64,000 nucleotides of DNA, taken from the NCBI RefSeq assembly GCF_039962115.1, contig NZ_JAMPKJ010000027.1, positions 1-64,000 on the forward strand. Reading direction: 5' to 3'. The stretch comes from Funiculus sociatus GB2-C1 (lineage in GTDB: Bacteria > Cyanobacteriota > Cyanobacteriia > Cyanobacteriales > FACHB-T130). The notes beneath the pieces are model-generated. The model saw only the letters and a list, made by a program, of their open reading frames with translations. It was not told where the DNA came from and did not search any database. Shown here in pieces: positions 17,103-26,038 of this stretch; positions within the stretch are counted from its first letter, which is position 1; every line of letters begins with the position of its first letter. The position numbers and the translations under genes were made by a program.

Positions 17103-17807
17103 TCACTGTTGGCTCAACAGCCGCGACCGGACACCTAAAGCACAAAATGTTAATATACCGAACACAGAGGAGGTTTCAGGAATTTCACGGGCTGCCAAAC
17201 GGAACTCAGCCATAGCAAAACCATTAGCAGCACCGCCCGTTCGGTCAGTGATCGTGACGGAGGAAAGCACACCTCCATTAGTGGCGTAGAATCCGAAATA
17301 CTTGGCACCTCCAAAACCATTTATTTCTTGCGTCAGAGTTGCCAGACTACTATCAATAACCGTTACTGTAATTTTGTATGTACTAAACATATCTGGCTCT
17401 ACATACAAATCAAACGCAGATATACCAAAGGGCAATTTAATCTTCGTGGTCACAACATTAGCGCCGCTATAGTAGACCTCGCCCATGTGGCCATGACTCC
17501 ACGTTGTCCAGCTGGAACCAATATATCGTTTTTCTACCGTAGGGCTGAAAGTTAAGTTGCCAAACGGTGAAGAAAGGGTCGAAACCGACGATAACTCCGC
17601 TTCGGGGCTATCTGGCACCGTTACCATATTGAAACCTAGATTGGCTAAGGTGTCCGTCCCTGTTGCCCACGACCCAGAATCGTCTACTGCAATAATTGCT
17701 GCCCTAACAGGGGGCGCATTAGCTAAAGATCCAAGGGTTATAAATGTTACGCCAGCAGTAATCATAGATAGCTTTTTCATAAAAGCTGAGGTTTTCATAG
17801 GACTCAT
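17103..17807 (-). CDS. Exported protein with PEP-CTERM-like tail
   Basis: 234 residues from ATG 17807 (an upstream ATG at 17864 and an internal one at 17798 are alternatives; only starts near MKTSAFMKKLS place the signal peptide correctly). The signal segment is LSMITAGVTFITLGSLANA, cleaved near VRA. The mature part is beta-rich (AIIAVDDSGSWATGTDTLAN, FGNLTFSPTVEKRYIGSSW, FDLYVEPDMFSTYKITVTV) and ends ANGFAMAEFRLA, a pattern common in cyanobacterial secreted proteins. The tail EIPETSSVFGILTFCALGV plus Arg is a degenerate PEP-CTERM signal (IPE instead of VPEP). It lies within a cluster of such genes but lacks the TTLTGF domain. Function unknown. Confidence 0.75.
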   Translation of the reverse strand: MSPMKTSAFMKKLSMITAGVTFITLGSLANAPPVRAAIIAVDDSGSWATGTDTLANLGFNMVTVPDSPEAELSSVSTLSSPFGNLTFSPTVEKRYIGSSWTTWSHGHMGEVYYSGANVVTTKIKLPFGISAFDLYVEPDMFSTYKITVTVIDSSLATLTQEINGFGGAKYFGFYATNGGVLSSVTITDRTGGAANGFAMAEFRLAAREIPETSSVFGILTFCALGVRSRLLSQQ

Positions 17808-18861
17808 TTTTCTACAAGTGTGCATATTCACAGGAAACGTCTTGAGAAGTGCGTTAATTTGCACTGTTGATCTAGCGATTCCGAAAGATTTAGCGTTTGT
17901 GTACTCCTAGTGGCTTGCTAGTTGTGATAGTAGAGTCACCAGAAATTTGCTTCATTAGTAAGAATCAATCACCAGCAAAAATGACTTAAGATCATTTCCT
18001 ATTAATTGCTTTGAGCAAGTACCTGCACAGATGATGAAAAGATATTGCCTCAGTCGTTAATAGAAGCCTTCAGGAATCTTACTGACAAAAATTATGTATC
18101 CCTCAAACTTAATGTTGATTCAGTAATTTTTCTGACGTGCGATCGCAACCTTTGTTTCTCTAAAAGCTACTTATTTCATATGTGGACTGGAATTCTTATT
18201 TGCTAAGTTTGGTTAGAACATAGCTAGGGAAAGTTTGGCATATATTTAATAACTATGGCTAGTATTTATACGTAATCTTTATTAAAAAAACATATTTAAC
18301 TACGGTATTTTCGGATACCGATAGAGGATTAAGTAGCTATATCACTTGTTGCATATAGCTTGCACGATTCCTAAGAAGCACTTGATTACATTAAATCTAT
18401 ATAAAATTTTAGTAAAGCCTGATTGTAATAAGATGTTATTTCTACAGGTATCCAGGTATACTTTTCAGCTATTTTTCCGGCAAAATTTGCTGTTGAAATG
18501 TCCCTAGGAGATTTTATTTTTGCTAAGACCTGCTGAGATTAAAATAATTGTTCCGGCGGCAATATAAGACGGAGTTGATGTTATTTTTGTATTAATTGTT
18601 GCTTTTGTTCGCAATCGTCAAGCTCTGGCGACATGAGAAATAAAGTAATTATAAACTGGTAAGAAAACCAGGTATAGGAAGTGAAGGTTCTATTTTTTTG
18701 AAAGAAAAACTCACCCTTTTTTTAGGGGCGGATTCAATACCATAATTTTAACCATGTTTTAAAAGAGTGTATTTTAAAATACATTTTTCCGGCTTAAGCT
18801 TTCTGTAGGGTTGCAGGAAGGATGAAAGCGATCGCTCTCAACTTTCCCACTTTTGGAAAAA

Positions 18862-18904
18862 TACCCGTGCAGCTCTGGCTTACAAAGCCAGAGCTGCACG
18901 GGTA
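18862..18904 (-). terminator. Perfect 20-bp hairpin after the PKD/PEP-CTERM gene
   Basis: The arms (18862-18881 and 18885-18904) begin TACCCGTGCAGCTC and are perfectly complementary over 20 bp around a 3-nt loop, an exceptionally stable structure. It lies about 80 bases beyond the stop of the minus-strand gene 18984-20837, but no T run follows. It may be a terminator, an mRNA 3'-end stabiliser or a mobile palindromic repeat. Confidence 0.6.
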
Positions 18905-18927
18905 GACTTAGTTTGTAAAACATTGAG

Positions 18928-18963
18928 GCAACGCCTGCGGGTATATATACAAGCAGGCGTTGC
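18928..18963 (-). terminator. Second hairpin after the PKD/PEP-CTERM gene
   Basis: Arms GCAACGCCTGC (18928-18938) and GCAGGCGTTGC (18953-18963), an 11-bp perfect stem with a 14-nt loop, 20 bases after the stop codon. With the neighbouring 20-bp hairpin it makes a tandem structure at the 3' end of the gene. Confidence 0.55.
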
Positions 18964-18983
18964 ACCGCCAAGTAACGGTTACG

Positions 18984-20837
18984 CTAAATTTTTCGCTGGT
19001 GTTTACGCTTATAGGCTATACCAGCACCTACAGCACCAAACGCGAGTAAACCGAACGCCGAAGAAGGTTCCGGAACGTGTTCAACTGCCACGTCAAAAGA
19101 ACTGTAAGTAAAACCGTTATTACCATCAGAGACTTTTAACTTAACGTTATAAACACCGTCATTGTTAAAAGACCACTGCCCATCGGTACCAAAGAAATCA
19201 TCATACTCGCCATCATCATCCAAGTCCCAAGCAAAGCTGAGAAGATCGTTGATACCCGGATCAGTTGCGGTAGCACCAAAATCAAACAACTCACCTTCTA
19301 AAACACTAATAGCCTTGGTGATGCTGGTAATTGTCGGCGCAACGTTCTCCACTGTGACGTTAAAAGAACCGAAATCAAAACCACCATCGCCATCGGCGAC
19401 TCGCAACCCCACGGAGTTGACACCTACATCTGTATAGGCATATTTTCCAGTTTGACCCCTGTAGTCATCATACCTACCGTCACCATCCAAATCCCAGCGA
19501 TATCTGAGAATATCGTAGATTCCCGGATCGGTAGCAGTAGCGGCAAAATCGAAGGATTCGCCTTGTTTAATAGTTAAATTTTGGGTGAGGCGGGTAATTG
19601 TAGGAGCAACGTTCTCCACTGTCACGTTAAAAGAACCGTAATCATACCCACCATCGCCATCGGAAACTTGCAGCTTGATGGGATTGGAACCCTCATCCGC
19701 AAAGGAATGTCTGCCCCTAATGCCAGTGCGGTTATCATACTGACCGTTATTATCCAAGTCCCAATTGTAGGTGAGAATATCATTGATACCCGGATCAGTG
19801 GCTCTAGCAGCAAAATTGAAGCGATCGCCTTCTTTGATCGTGATATTTCGGGTGAGTCTATTGATGGTAGGAGCGACATTTAAAACAGTTAATGTCCTCG
19901 TGATAACACTTGTTTCACCTTTATCGTCCTGTACTTGCGCCGTTAAAGCATGGGTTCCCTCATCAACATAAGTTCCTAAAGGCACAGTCACAGAACTGCC
20001 TCCGGCAGTATTTACCGCACTGCCAATAACATTACCGTTCAGCCAGAAAGTAAGCGGATCGTTATTCGCATCACTGCCATATACGATTGGCGATACCGAT
20101 TGACCCTCATTGATCGTGTAATTGTCCAAACTCACTATCGGTGCGACGTTTGGTGGTGGTGGCGGTGGTGGCGGTATGACAGGTGGCAGTGGTGGTGGGA
20201 TGACGGGTGGCGGTGGCGGTGGCGTGATAGGTGGTGCTGGCTCTAGCGGCTTAACCGGATCGTTTGTGGTGCCGCTATCAGTATCGGCGATAAATGTCAT
20301 TGTCCCGTTAAATCCGCTGTTCCATACCATTGCGAGACGGCCAAACAAGTCTCCCCGCGAAATATCAATCGGTACAGAGTAAGCGTGGTTATCGGGCCTT
20401 TTTCCAGATAACACCTCGAAGTTCCAACCATCTGCTGAGTTCGGCGTATATTCGCTATCTCTACTTCTGATCCGATCGAAAACAGCATTTCCGGAAATAG
20501 CATCAATCAGTAGAGAGTTAAGCGAGTTGCCACCAGAGTACGAAAACGTCCAGCCGTAGGCGTTATTATCGGAACTATAACCGTATGTATCGCCACGTTG
20601 GGTGAGTGACCAGCCAGTACCAAACGCTCCTCCTGAATTAGAGCTTGTGGCACCCCAGGTTGCAATTTCGTAGCTTCCATCAAGGAAGCCAACCTTAACT
20701 TGCATTCCACTCATCATATTTCCGGTAGTTTTAAAGCCAGTGAGAGTTGTTGCCTGGGAGGGTGTGGCTGTGGTTCCTATGACAATAAAACTTGCGCCAA
20801 CAATAGCAGTTGCTAGATTCCTGAAAGAGATATTCAT
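18984..20837 (-). CDS. Large PEP-CTERM surface protein with PKD-like repeats
   Basis: 617 residues. A signal peptide (LATAIVGASFIVIGTTA, cleaved after SQA) leads into the unnamed domain shared with 15129-15818 (TTLTGFKTTGNMMSGMQV ... ADTDSGTTNDP, to about 200). A linker of mostly Pro with Ile follows (about 203-235), then one Ig/cadherin-like unit (VAPIVSLDNYTINEGQ) and three PKD-type repeats of about 90 residues, each with INRL/ITRL/ITSI, TATDPGINDILTYNWDLD or similar and a DNNGQYDN or DGDGRYDD acidic loop that may bind calcium. The end is VPEPSSAFGLLAFGAVGAG plus a basic tail, a PEP-CTERM signal. It is probably anchored or released at the cell surface, with roles in adhesion or matrix only inferred. 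Confidence 0.87.
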   Translation of the reverse strand: MNISFRNLATAIVGASFIVIGTTATPSQATTLTGFKTTGNMMSGMQVKVGFLDGSYEIATWGATSSNSGGAFGTGWSLTQRGDTYGYSSDNNAYGWTFSYSGGNSLNSLLIDAISGNAVFDRIRSRDSEYTPNSADGWNFEVLSGKRPDNHAYSVPIDISRGDLFGRLAMVWNSGFNGTMTFIADTDSGTTNDPVKPLEPAPPITPPPPPPVIPPPLPPVIPPPPPPPPNVAPIVSLDNYTINEGQSVSPIVYGSDANNDPLTFWLNGNVIGSAVNTAGGSSVTVPLGTYVDEGTHALTAQVQDDKGETSVITRTLTVLNVAPTINRLTRNITIKEGDRFNFAARATDPGINDILTYNWDLDNNGQYDNRTGIRGRHSFADEGSNPIKLQVSDGDGGYDYGSFNVTVENVAPTITRLTQNLTIKQGESFDFAATATDPGIYDILRYRWDLDGDGRYDDYRGQTGKYAYTDVGVNSVGLRVADGDGGFDFGSFNVTVENVAPTITSITKAISVLEGELFDFGATATDPGINDLLSFAWDLDDDGEYDDFFGTDGQWSFNNDGVYNVKLKVSDGNNGFTYSSFDVAVEHVPEPSSAFGLLAFGAVGAGIAYKRKHQRKI

Positions 20838-21712
20838 AAACCCGGTTGCTCCTAAATGGTAGATTTTTGAAATGGTGAAGATGCGGCTGATTTTATAAAT
20901 AAAAATCTACCTCCTTTTTTTTCTAAAAAAGCTTAAGACAACAGGCTGAGCCAAGGCTTATTATTAGTAATATTCTAATAAATTTTTTAGCCAGCCAAAG
21001 CCTCGGAAAGATTAAACACACTTTTCTAGACGTAATAATAAATATTGAAGTTCCGGAAGATTTATAAATTTCGTTATATTTATTTGAGGGTTTATATAAC
21101 TTTTTGCAAGCAAAAGTTAGAGCTTAAAACCTCCAATAAAAAGGCAAACTTTTTTGCCTTTTTACTTTTAATTTCTTACTTTTTATAAAAGTTGAAAATC
21201 TTCTGAATTTCAACTTTATTTACTTGCGTGAGCGATGTACTCAACGCCAGAAATGCAGTCTCTATATAAGCTGCAAACTTATCCTATTTGTTGTTTGTAG
21301 CGCAGGCGTCTTCCCGGCAAAAGGCTATTTTGCCTGTCCTACATACAAATGAAATAGGGCTGCTATAGTGCAGCTTTTTTTATTTCTAATCTTGCTCTCC
21401 GATAGAGATCGCAACTTAGAAAAGTGTTGCATACCTTATCTGGAAAAAACCAGTATTTCTGTGCAATCTTTATAAAAAAAATATATTTAGCTAGGTAAAA
21501 TTTAGATTAAAACGTACAATAAATCAGCCAGATAGCTGAGCTTACATGATTTGTAAGCATCCTACCCCTAAGTGATTGTACTGAGATGATGTGAAGTTTC
21601 AGTAAAGGCTGACGTGAAGTGCGGGATGTATGGATACCTTACGGGTATCTACGGAATAAACCGCGCGATCGCAACAACTCTACTACTTCCTAAAATGGCA
21701 GATAAATGATCG
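20838..21712. other. Gene-free region between the PKD gene and minE
   Basis: 875 bases without a supported gene. It contains the AT-rich upstream region of the PKD gene (minus strand), two hairpins at 21138-21163 and 21189-21216, and on the right about 250 bases related to the region upstream of the gene at 17103-17807. One HIP1 site lies near 21665. Confidence 0.6.
21138..21216. terminator. Two adjacent terminator-like hairpins
   Basis: AAAAAGGCAAA (21138-21148) pairs with TTTGCCTTTTT (21153-21163), with A and T runs giving a terminator on either strand. AAGTTGAAA (21189-21197) pairs with TTTCAACTT (21208-21216). They lie 500 bases after minE and 300 bases before the PKD gene, so they could end the min transcript or act in the PKD gene's leader. 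Confidence 0.5.
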
Positions 21713-21988
21713 CTACTCAGACTCAGCCTTAACGCGCCGGATGGGCAAATTAGCAATTAACGCCGTCGCCCGTTGATTACTTTCTAAAGAAAATTCCAAT
21801 CCGTCTGCCTCAATTTCAACGTACCGAGAGACGACCTCCATAATTTCTTTCCGCATTGACTCAACCATCTCTGGGGTTAAGTCAGCGCGATCGTGAGCGA
21901 TTACCAATTGCAGACGGCGCTTGACTTCCGCACGGCTGTTGTCAGCACCCATGCGAGGAAAAAGTCGTTCTAAAAGTTCATTGATCAT
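21713..21988 (-). CDS. minE: Cell division topological specificity factor MinE
   Basis: 91 residues. The N-terminus [12 protein letters not shown] is the amphipathic/anti-MinCD segment. [20 protein letters not shown] and the following [20 protein letters not shown] match the conserved MinE core, which switches from MinD-binding helix to dimer beta-strand. It ends VRRVKAESE-like, a short cyanobacterial tail. MinE stimulates MinD ATPase and sets the Min pattern that keeps the Z ring at mid-cell. It follows minD after about 20 bases on the same strand, so the two are cotranscribed. Confidence 0.97.
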   Translation of the reverse strand: MINELLERLFPRMGADNSRAEVKRRLQLVIAHDRADLTPEMVESMRKEIMEVVSRYVEIEADGLEFSLESNQRATALIANLPIRRVKAESE

Positions 21989-22008
21989 CGAACTGGCAGA
22001 AGTGAAGG

Positions 22009-22815
22009 TTAGATAATCTTAGACCACAATAATTTTCGGATGCGAGAAAAGACGTTTTCCTTAGCAGCATCCAAATCAATAAACTCGATTGGCTCACCTT
22101 CCAGGCGGCGTGCAATATTGTAAAATGCCATTCCCGGTCGAGAGAGATTTTCAGCCAATACCAAGGGTTCGCCTCGGTTGGTGGAGACAATTACCCGCTC
22201 GTCGTCAGGGACAACGCCAATTAGGGGAATTGAGAGAATTTCTTGCACGTCTTCCACTGACATCATGTCATTGGCTTGCACCATCGCGGGTCGAATGCGG
22301 TTGACAATCAGGCGGGTGCTTTTGATAGTGTGTGCTTCCAGTAAGCCAACAACGCGGTCAGCGTCGCGCACGGCGGCAATTTCCGGGGTAGTGACGATCA
22401 AGGCTTCTTGGGCGGCTGCGATCGCATTCTGGAAGCCCATCTCAATACCCGCCGGAGAGTCAATCAAAACATAATCGTACTTTGCAGCTAACTCATTGAC
22501 CAACTTCTTCATCTGGTCTGGAGTAACTGAATCCTTAGTTCGATTTTGGGCCGCTGGTAGTAGCACCAGTCCCGGTTGGCGTTTATCTTTCACCAAAGCT
22601 TGATCCAGCCGACACTCACCAGCCAGAACTTCAACAGCAGTGTAGACAATCCGATTTTCCAACCCCAGCAACAGATCCAAATTTCTCAGACCGAAATCCG
22701 CATCCACCAAGGCAACTTGCCGCCCCAATCGAGCTAGAGCCATGCCCAAATTTGCCGTTACAGTGGTTTTTCCTACCCCTCCTTTGCCGGAGGAAATTAC
22801 AATAATGCGACTCAT
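22009..22815 (-). CDS. minD: Septum site-determining ATPase MinD
   Basis: 268 residues. The deviant Walker [12 protein letters not shown] (signature K11, catalytic K16) is at the N-terminus, followed by [19 protein letters not shown] (switch I region) and [13 protein letters not shown] (switch II). The C-terminal [13 protein letters not shown] is the amphipathic membrane-targeting helix. MinD binds membrane as an ATP dimer and recruits MinC and MinE. It lies between minC (270 bases upstream, same strand) and minE. A separate promoter is possible in the minC-minD gap, which contains a hairpin at 23022-23054. Confidence 0.98.
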   Translation of the reverse strand: MSRIIVISSGKGGVGKTTVTANLGMALARLGRQVALVDADFGLRNLDLLLGLENRIVYTAVEVLAGECRLDQALVKDKRQPGLVLLPAAQNRTKDSVTPDQMKKLVNELAAKYDYVLIDSPAGIEMGFQNAIAAAQEALIVTTPEIAAVRDADRVVGLLEAHTIKSTRLIVNRIRPAMVQANDMMSVEDVQEILSIPLIGVVPDDERVIVSTNRGEPLVLAENLSRPGMAFYNIARRLEGEPIEFIDLDAAKENVFSRIRKLLWSKII

Positions 22816-23021
22816 GTTGAAAGATTTGTTTTTTGACTTCTGATTTTGTTCTAGGCGCGGTTTATTGCGGCTTTGTTTTTGCCTTTTAAATTATGTTAAT
22901 GGCTTAGCTATTGAGTTTTGTAGTTGTGATATATAGTTATCACTCAAAAATAATAACTCCTTAACCGAAAACTAGCGCAAAACTTGGTGAGAGTGGGAGA
23001 GCAGGAGAGGGGGGAGAATGT

Positions 23022-23054
23022 GGCTAGTTCCCAGTCTCTGAGGGGGAACTAGCC
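23022..23054 (+). terminator. Hairpin with T run in the minC-minD gap
   Basis: GGCTAGTTCCC (23022-23032) pairs with GGGAACTAGCC (23044-23054). On the plus strand it is followed by ATTATTTTTTT, so it would act on transcripts antisense to the min genes, or partly on minC mRNA. The preceding G/A-rich run (22990-23019) is simple sequence. Confidence 0.45.
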
Positions 23055-23085
23055 ATTATTTTTTTGCCTTCTAAGTTTTGCCTGT

Positions 23086-23886
23086 TTATCCCCTAGCCCC
23101 CAGTGATAAAAATTGGGTTTTGGGAAAATCAGCAGCTTTAGCGATGCGAATTCCTTCCGGCGTTACATAAGCAACCTCCGGGTAAAATTGAGCAGGTGGC
23201 GTTTCCGGCGATCTGGCTAAATAATCGCCTATTCGCAGCTGAGTAGGTTCCATCTGTAGCGCCATAATCAGACATTGAGAATTCCCCTCAGCACCAGCAT
23301 GAGCAATTCCCCGCAAGCGTCCCCATACTAAAATATCGCCTGCCGCTATAACGCTACCGCCGGGATTTACTTCTCCCAGGATAACGACGGTGCCGGGATG
23401 ACGAATTTCCATGCCAGAACGCACAGTAGTTTGCAGATACAAAGGTTCTGTTAATAAAGGTGCTGGACTCGAAGGCTTTTCATTCAGGGAAGAAACAGGG
23501 GGCGACTGTTCCACCGAGTACCCAGCAGTAGCAGCAGCGACAGCGGTTTGACGGCGTGAAGTGTAAACGCGCTTAAGTTTTAGCTGGTCTTCAGAAAGAG
23601 CATCAGCGATCGCTTGCAGCTGGCGTGCATCCAACAAGCGATCTTTCGCCACCAAATGCACCGCTGTATTTGGTTGCCAGAAGCGATCGCCTCCATTCAG
23701 GCGCTGCTTTAGCTGTTGCCAAAGATCAGACCAGCTGCTAGTAGCAGGTGTCTCCGCTTCTGGGGGCAAAATTAACATAATCCCCCCATCCTCATTTTTG
23801 ATGCGAACTTGCTCGTGGCAATTCACCTCCCTTGGATTATCGGGAACCACTGAAACAGCTATAGGAACGGAGGAATCAGAAGTCAT
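23086..23886 (-). CDS. minC: Septum site-determining protein MinC
   Basis: 266 residues. The N-terminal domain (about 30-110, from GGIMLILPPEAETP through WQPNTAVHLVAKDRLLDARQ) is the FtsZ-antagonising part. A Ser/Pro-rich linker of about 30 residues follows, then the C-terminal beta-helix with RSGMEIRHPGTVVILGEVNP, GGSVIAAGDILVWGRLRG and IAHAGAEGN, which binds MinD. It inhibits FtsZ polymerisation away from mid-cell. It opens the minC-minD-minE cluster, all on the minus strand. Length and layout are normal for cyanobacteria. Confidence 0.96.
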   Translation of the reverse strand: MTSDSSVPIAVSVVPDNPREVNCHEQVRIKNEDGGIMLILPPEAETPATSSWSDLWQQLKQRLNGGDRFWQPNTAVHLVAKDRLLDARQLQAIADALSEDQLKLKRVYTSRRQTAVAAATAGYSVEQSPPVSSLNEKPSSPAPLLTEPLYLQTTVRSGMEIRHPGTVVILGEVNPGGSVIAAGDILVWGRLRGIAHAGAEGNSQCLIMALQMEPTQLRIGDYLARSPETPPAQFYPEVAYVTPEGIRIAKAADFPKTQFLSLGARG

Positions 23887-24014
23887 GGGCGAAAAGTCTG
23901 ACCTGGGCGGAATTGACTAATTATCCATAATAGAGGCAAGCGGCTTCTGCTGTAGAAATACTGCTGTCGCTTATCCTAGAAACGCCGGAAGCATCTATCT
24001 GGGCTGACGATTTT

Positions 24015-25364
24015 CTAAAGATTTTTAGTCAAACGTCGATAAACCGTGGCTAACGCATCGGCATCTCCTACATTGCCAGGAAACAGCACCACTGGCAAAT
24101 TAGGAAACTGAGGATGACTCTCTGGAGTCCGCACCATTGAACATCCAGCCAAAATTTGACCGAGTAACCGCGCCGAAGTCAGCGCCAAACCTGTACTCAA
24201 GACATCATTGGAAGTAATGCCACCTTTGCTAATCAGAAAGCCGATATCTGTCGGTAAACCGCGCACGATATCCATCAACAAGGCGGAAACATCTGCCCCA
24301 AACTGCAACCTTGTCTGCACATCCTTAAAGCTGAGTTCCTGGCGGCTAGTGTAAACTACTGGCGTTTTACCTGAATTATGCGCCGCTTGAACTTTGGTAA
24401 GAGTTTCCTTGAGGAGTGTTGCCGACTGATTGATAGAATCATCAACTAAACGCGCCACCTCAACCTCAATGCCCAATATACCCGATTCTTGCAATAGCTT
24501 TTCCAGCTGTTGCGTCGTCTTTTTGACGTGGGAGCCGACGATTACTGCGCCCGGTTTGCCACCCCGCACATATTGCGCCATATCCTCGGCGGCGACTGGT
24601 TGAGGAGGTAAGGCAGCTAAGGCGGTTAAAATACTGGCAGCACTGCGAAATAAGAAACGTTTCCCTTGACTTGCTGCTTTGAGAATATCCTGGGCAAACT
24701 TGTTGAAGTCGTCTTGGGTTTCCCCATCCACAACACCGCACTGATTACCCGTCAAGTTCATCAATCGTTCCCAACTTCCGGCGCGAATATCTGATAATAA
24801 AAATCTTTCGACGGTGTTAGCTGGAATCCTACCTTTCGTCTTTTCTTGGACATAATCGGGCAGGTAGGAGTGATGGTAGCCAAAGACAGAATCGCGGGCA
24901 AACTCTGTTTCATGGACTGGTGTGGGAACGCCGTCGATAATCAGATAATGTACGCTATCGCGGGTAATTCGTCCCCCCTCGAAGAAAGCGGGAACCAAAA
25001 AATGAGCATCAAAGGGGCCAATTTCTTCAGCAATGATATCCGTTTCGACTGGGTAATGTCCGCGCAGGGTGGAGTCGGAACGACTGACAATTAGAAAATC
25101 TTGGATGTCATAGAGGGCGGATTCCTCGGACTGAAGCGAAGCGATCCCTTCCTTCAAGTTATGGCAAACTTCTCTAGTGACAGCGGTTGCTTCTTGTGGT
25201 GTCAGCGCCCTAGTATTTGTCAGTACAAAGAAAATCGGCGACTCATCAGCTAACCCCAATTGCAAGGTTTCCACGTCCCAGCGCGTCAGCAGCAGGCAGC
25301 TGTGGACAGTTTGAGAACCAGTGGGGTCATCATCTAAAACAATAATTTTTGGGTTGGTTGTCAT
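24015..25364 (-). CDS. Four-carbon acid sugar kinase family protein (DUF1537)
   Basis: 449 residues. The N-terminal domain begins KIIVLDDDPTGSQTVHSC, the DDDPTG substrate-binding motif of the family, with SRSDSTLRGHYP near residue 95. The C-terminal nucleotide-binding domain includes LISKGGITSNDVL, GCSMVRTP and a final VLFPGNVGDADALATVY. Characterised members phosphorylate four-carbon acid sugars (threonate, erythronate, over-oxidised sugars), probably making C4 phosphates for salvage. Here no partner dehydrogenase or aldolase is adjacent. Its start codon lies 2 bases beyond the stop of the upstream membrane protein 25367-26038, so translation is likely coupled. Confidence 0.88.
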   Translation of the reverse strand: MTTNPKIIVLDDDPTGSQTVHSCLLLTRWDVETLQLGLADESPIFFVLTNTRALTPQEATAVTREVCHNLKEGIASLQSEESALYDIQDFLIVSRSDSTLRGHYPVETDIIAEEIGPFDAHFLVPAFFEGGRITRDSVHYLIIDGVPTPVHETEFARDSVFGYHHSYLPDYVQEKTKGRIPANTVERFLLSDIRAGSWERLMNLTGNQCGVVDGETQDDFNKFAQDILKAASQGKRFLFRSAASILTALAALPPQPVAAEDMAQYVRGGKPGAVIVGSHVKKTTQQLEKLLQESGILGIEVEVARLVDDSINQSATLLKETLTKVQAAHNSGKTPVVYTSRQELSFKDVQTRLQFGADVSALLMDIVRGLPTDIGFLISKGGITSNDVLSTGLALTSARLLGQILAGCSMVRTPESHPQFPNLPVVLFPGNVGDADALATVYRRLTKNL

Positions 25365-25366
25365 CT

Positions 25367-26038
25367 TCAGTTTGAACGTTGCCCCTGTAATTTTCTCATT
25401 TCTTCTTGTACGCTGACACCAATCTGCAAAGCTTCATTCAATAATTGTCCATATTCACTCGCCTCTTGGCTGACTTGCAACGCTCTCACTGCTGCTAAAT
25501 TATTGTTAAACAGTTCGCGATTTTTAGCAATCAGGTCTTTGTTATCTCGCAAAATTCTTTCGGTTCTCAAAGCCTTAACTAAATCTTCTCTTGTAAGTTG
25601 CAGTCCGGCAATTACGTTTTCTCGTTCGCTGAGACTTTCTGACATACTGCCAGCATTTTCCAGTTGATCGTGAATATGTATGGCTTTAATAACGGAATTG
25701 TATTTATCAACTTCATCAAGCAGATTTATCAATAATTTTGGACTTCTTTTATTTACCCAAATCCATCGACAGATAGATACTAAAATTGGCGTTATTATTA
25801 ATAAAATAATTACGGCAATGATTGAGTAACCAAGAGTTGGTAAAATAATAAAGGTATAAATAAAGCCACAAATAATAGGAGTAAGCGCTAGTCCAATTAG
25901 TAGCTCATTAAATAAAAAATTAAACCGATTTTCAGGTTTTTGGAAAAGTGAGGGTCTGAAGACCTCATCTGTATCAACTCCAGTCAAATGTTTCAGTTCT
26001 CCCTTAGTAATTTCCAAACCTTGCAAATCTGGCTGCAC
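25367..26038 (-). CDS. Membrane protein with two TM segments and a helical tail, unknown function
   Basis: 223 residues. A short N-terminal part (LQGLEITKGELKHLTGVDTD) precedes two hydrophobic segments, LLIGLALTPIICGFIYTFII and IIAVIILLIITPILVSICRW, at about residues 45-92. The remainder is a long, charged, mostly helical region with coiled-coil character (ENVIAGLQLTREDLVKALRT to the Gln/Arg-rich end). No enzymatic motif is seen. It is followed after 2 bases by the DUF1537 kinase on the same strand, an operon-like arrangement. I do not recognise the family beyond its resemblance to other cyanobacterial hypothetical proteins. Confidence 0.75.
   Translation of the reverse strand: MQPDLQGLEITKGELKHLTGVDTDEVFRPSLFQKPENRFNFLFNELLIGLALTPIICGFIYTFIILPTLGYSIIAVIILLIITPILVSICRWIWVNKRSPKLLINLLDEVDKYNSVIKAIHIHDQLENAGSMSESLSERENVIAGLQLTREDLVKALRTERILRDNKDLIAKNRELFNNNLAAVRALQVSQEASEYGQLLNEALQIGVSVQEEMRKLQGQRSN

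Larger units (their letters stand above)
17865..18983. other. Gene-free AT-rich region with two strong hairpins at its right end
   Basis: About 1.1 kb without a supported gene. Its left part is upstream of the gene at 17103-17807 and shares blocks with the region upstream of the PKD gene: compare 18275-18310 with 21468-21503, and 18324-18424 with 21523-21617. Its right part holds two hairpins downstream of the PKD gene (18862-18904 and 18928-18963). Only short shadow frames are present. Confidence 0.6.

Noticed and set aside
20122-20382. Gly-rich protein frame on the plus strand
   Set aside because: It is the antisense of the Pro-rich linker in the PKD protein gene; the Gly runs mirror Pro codons.
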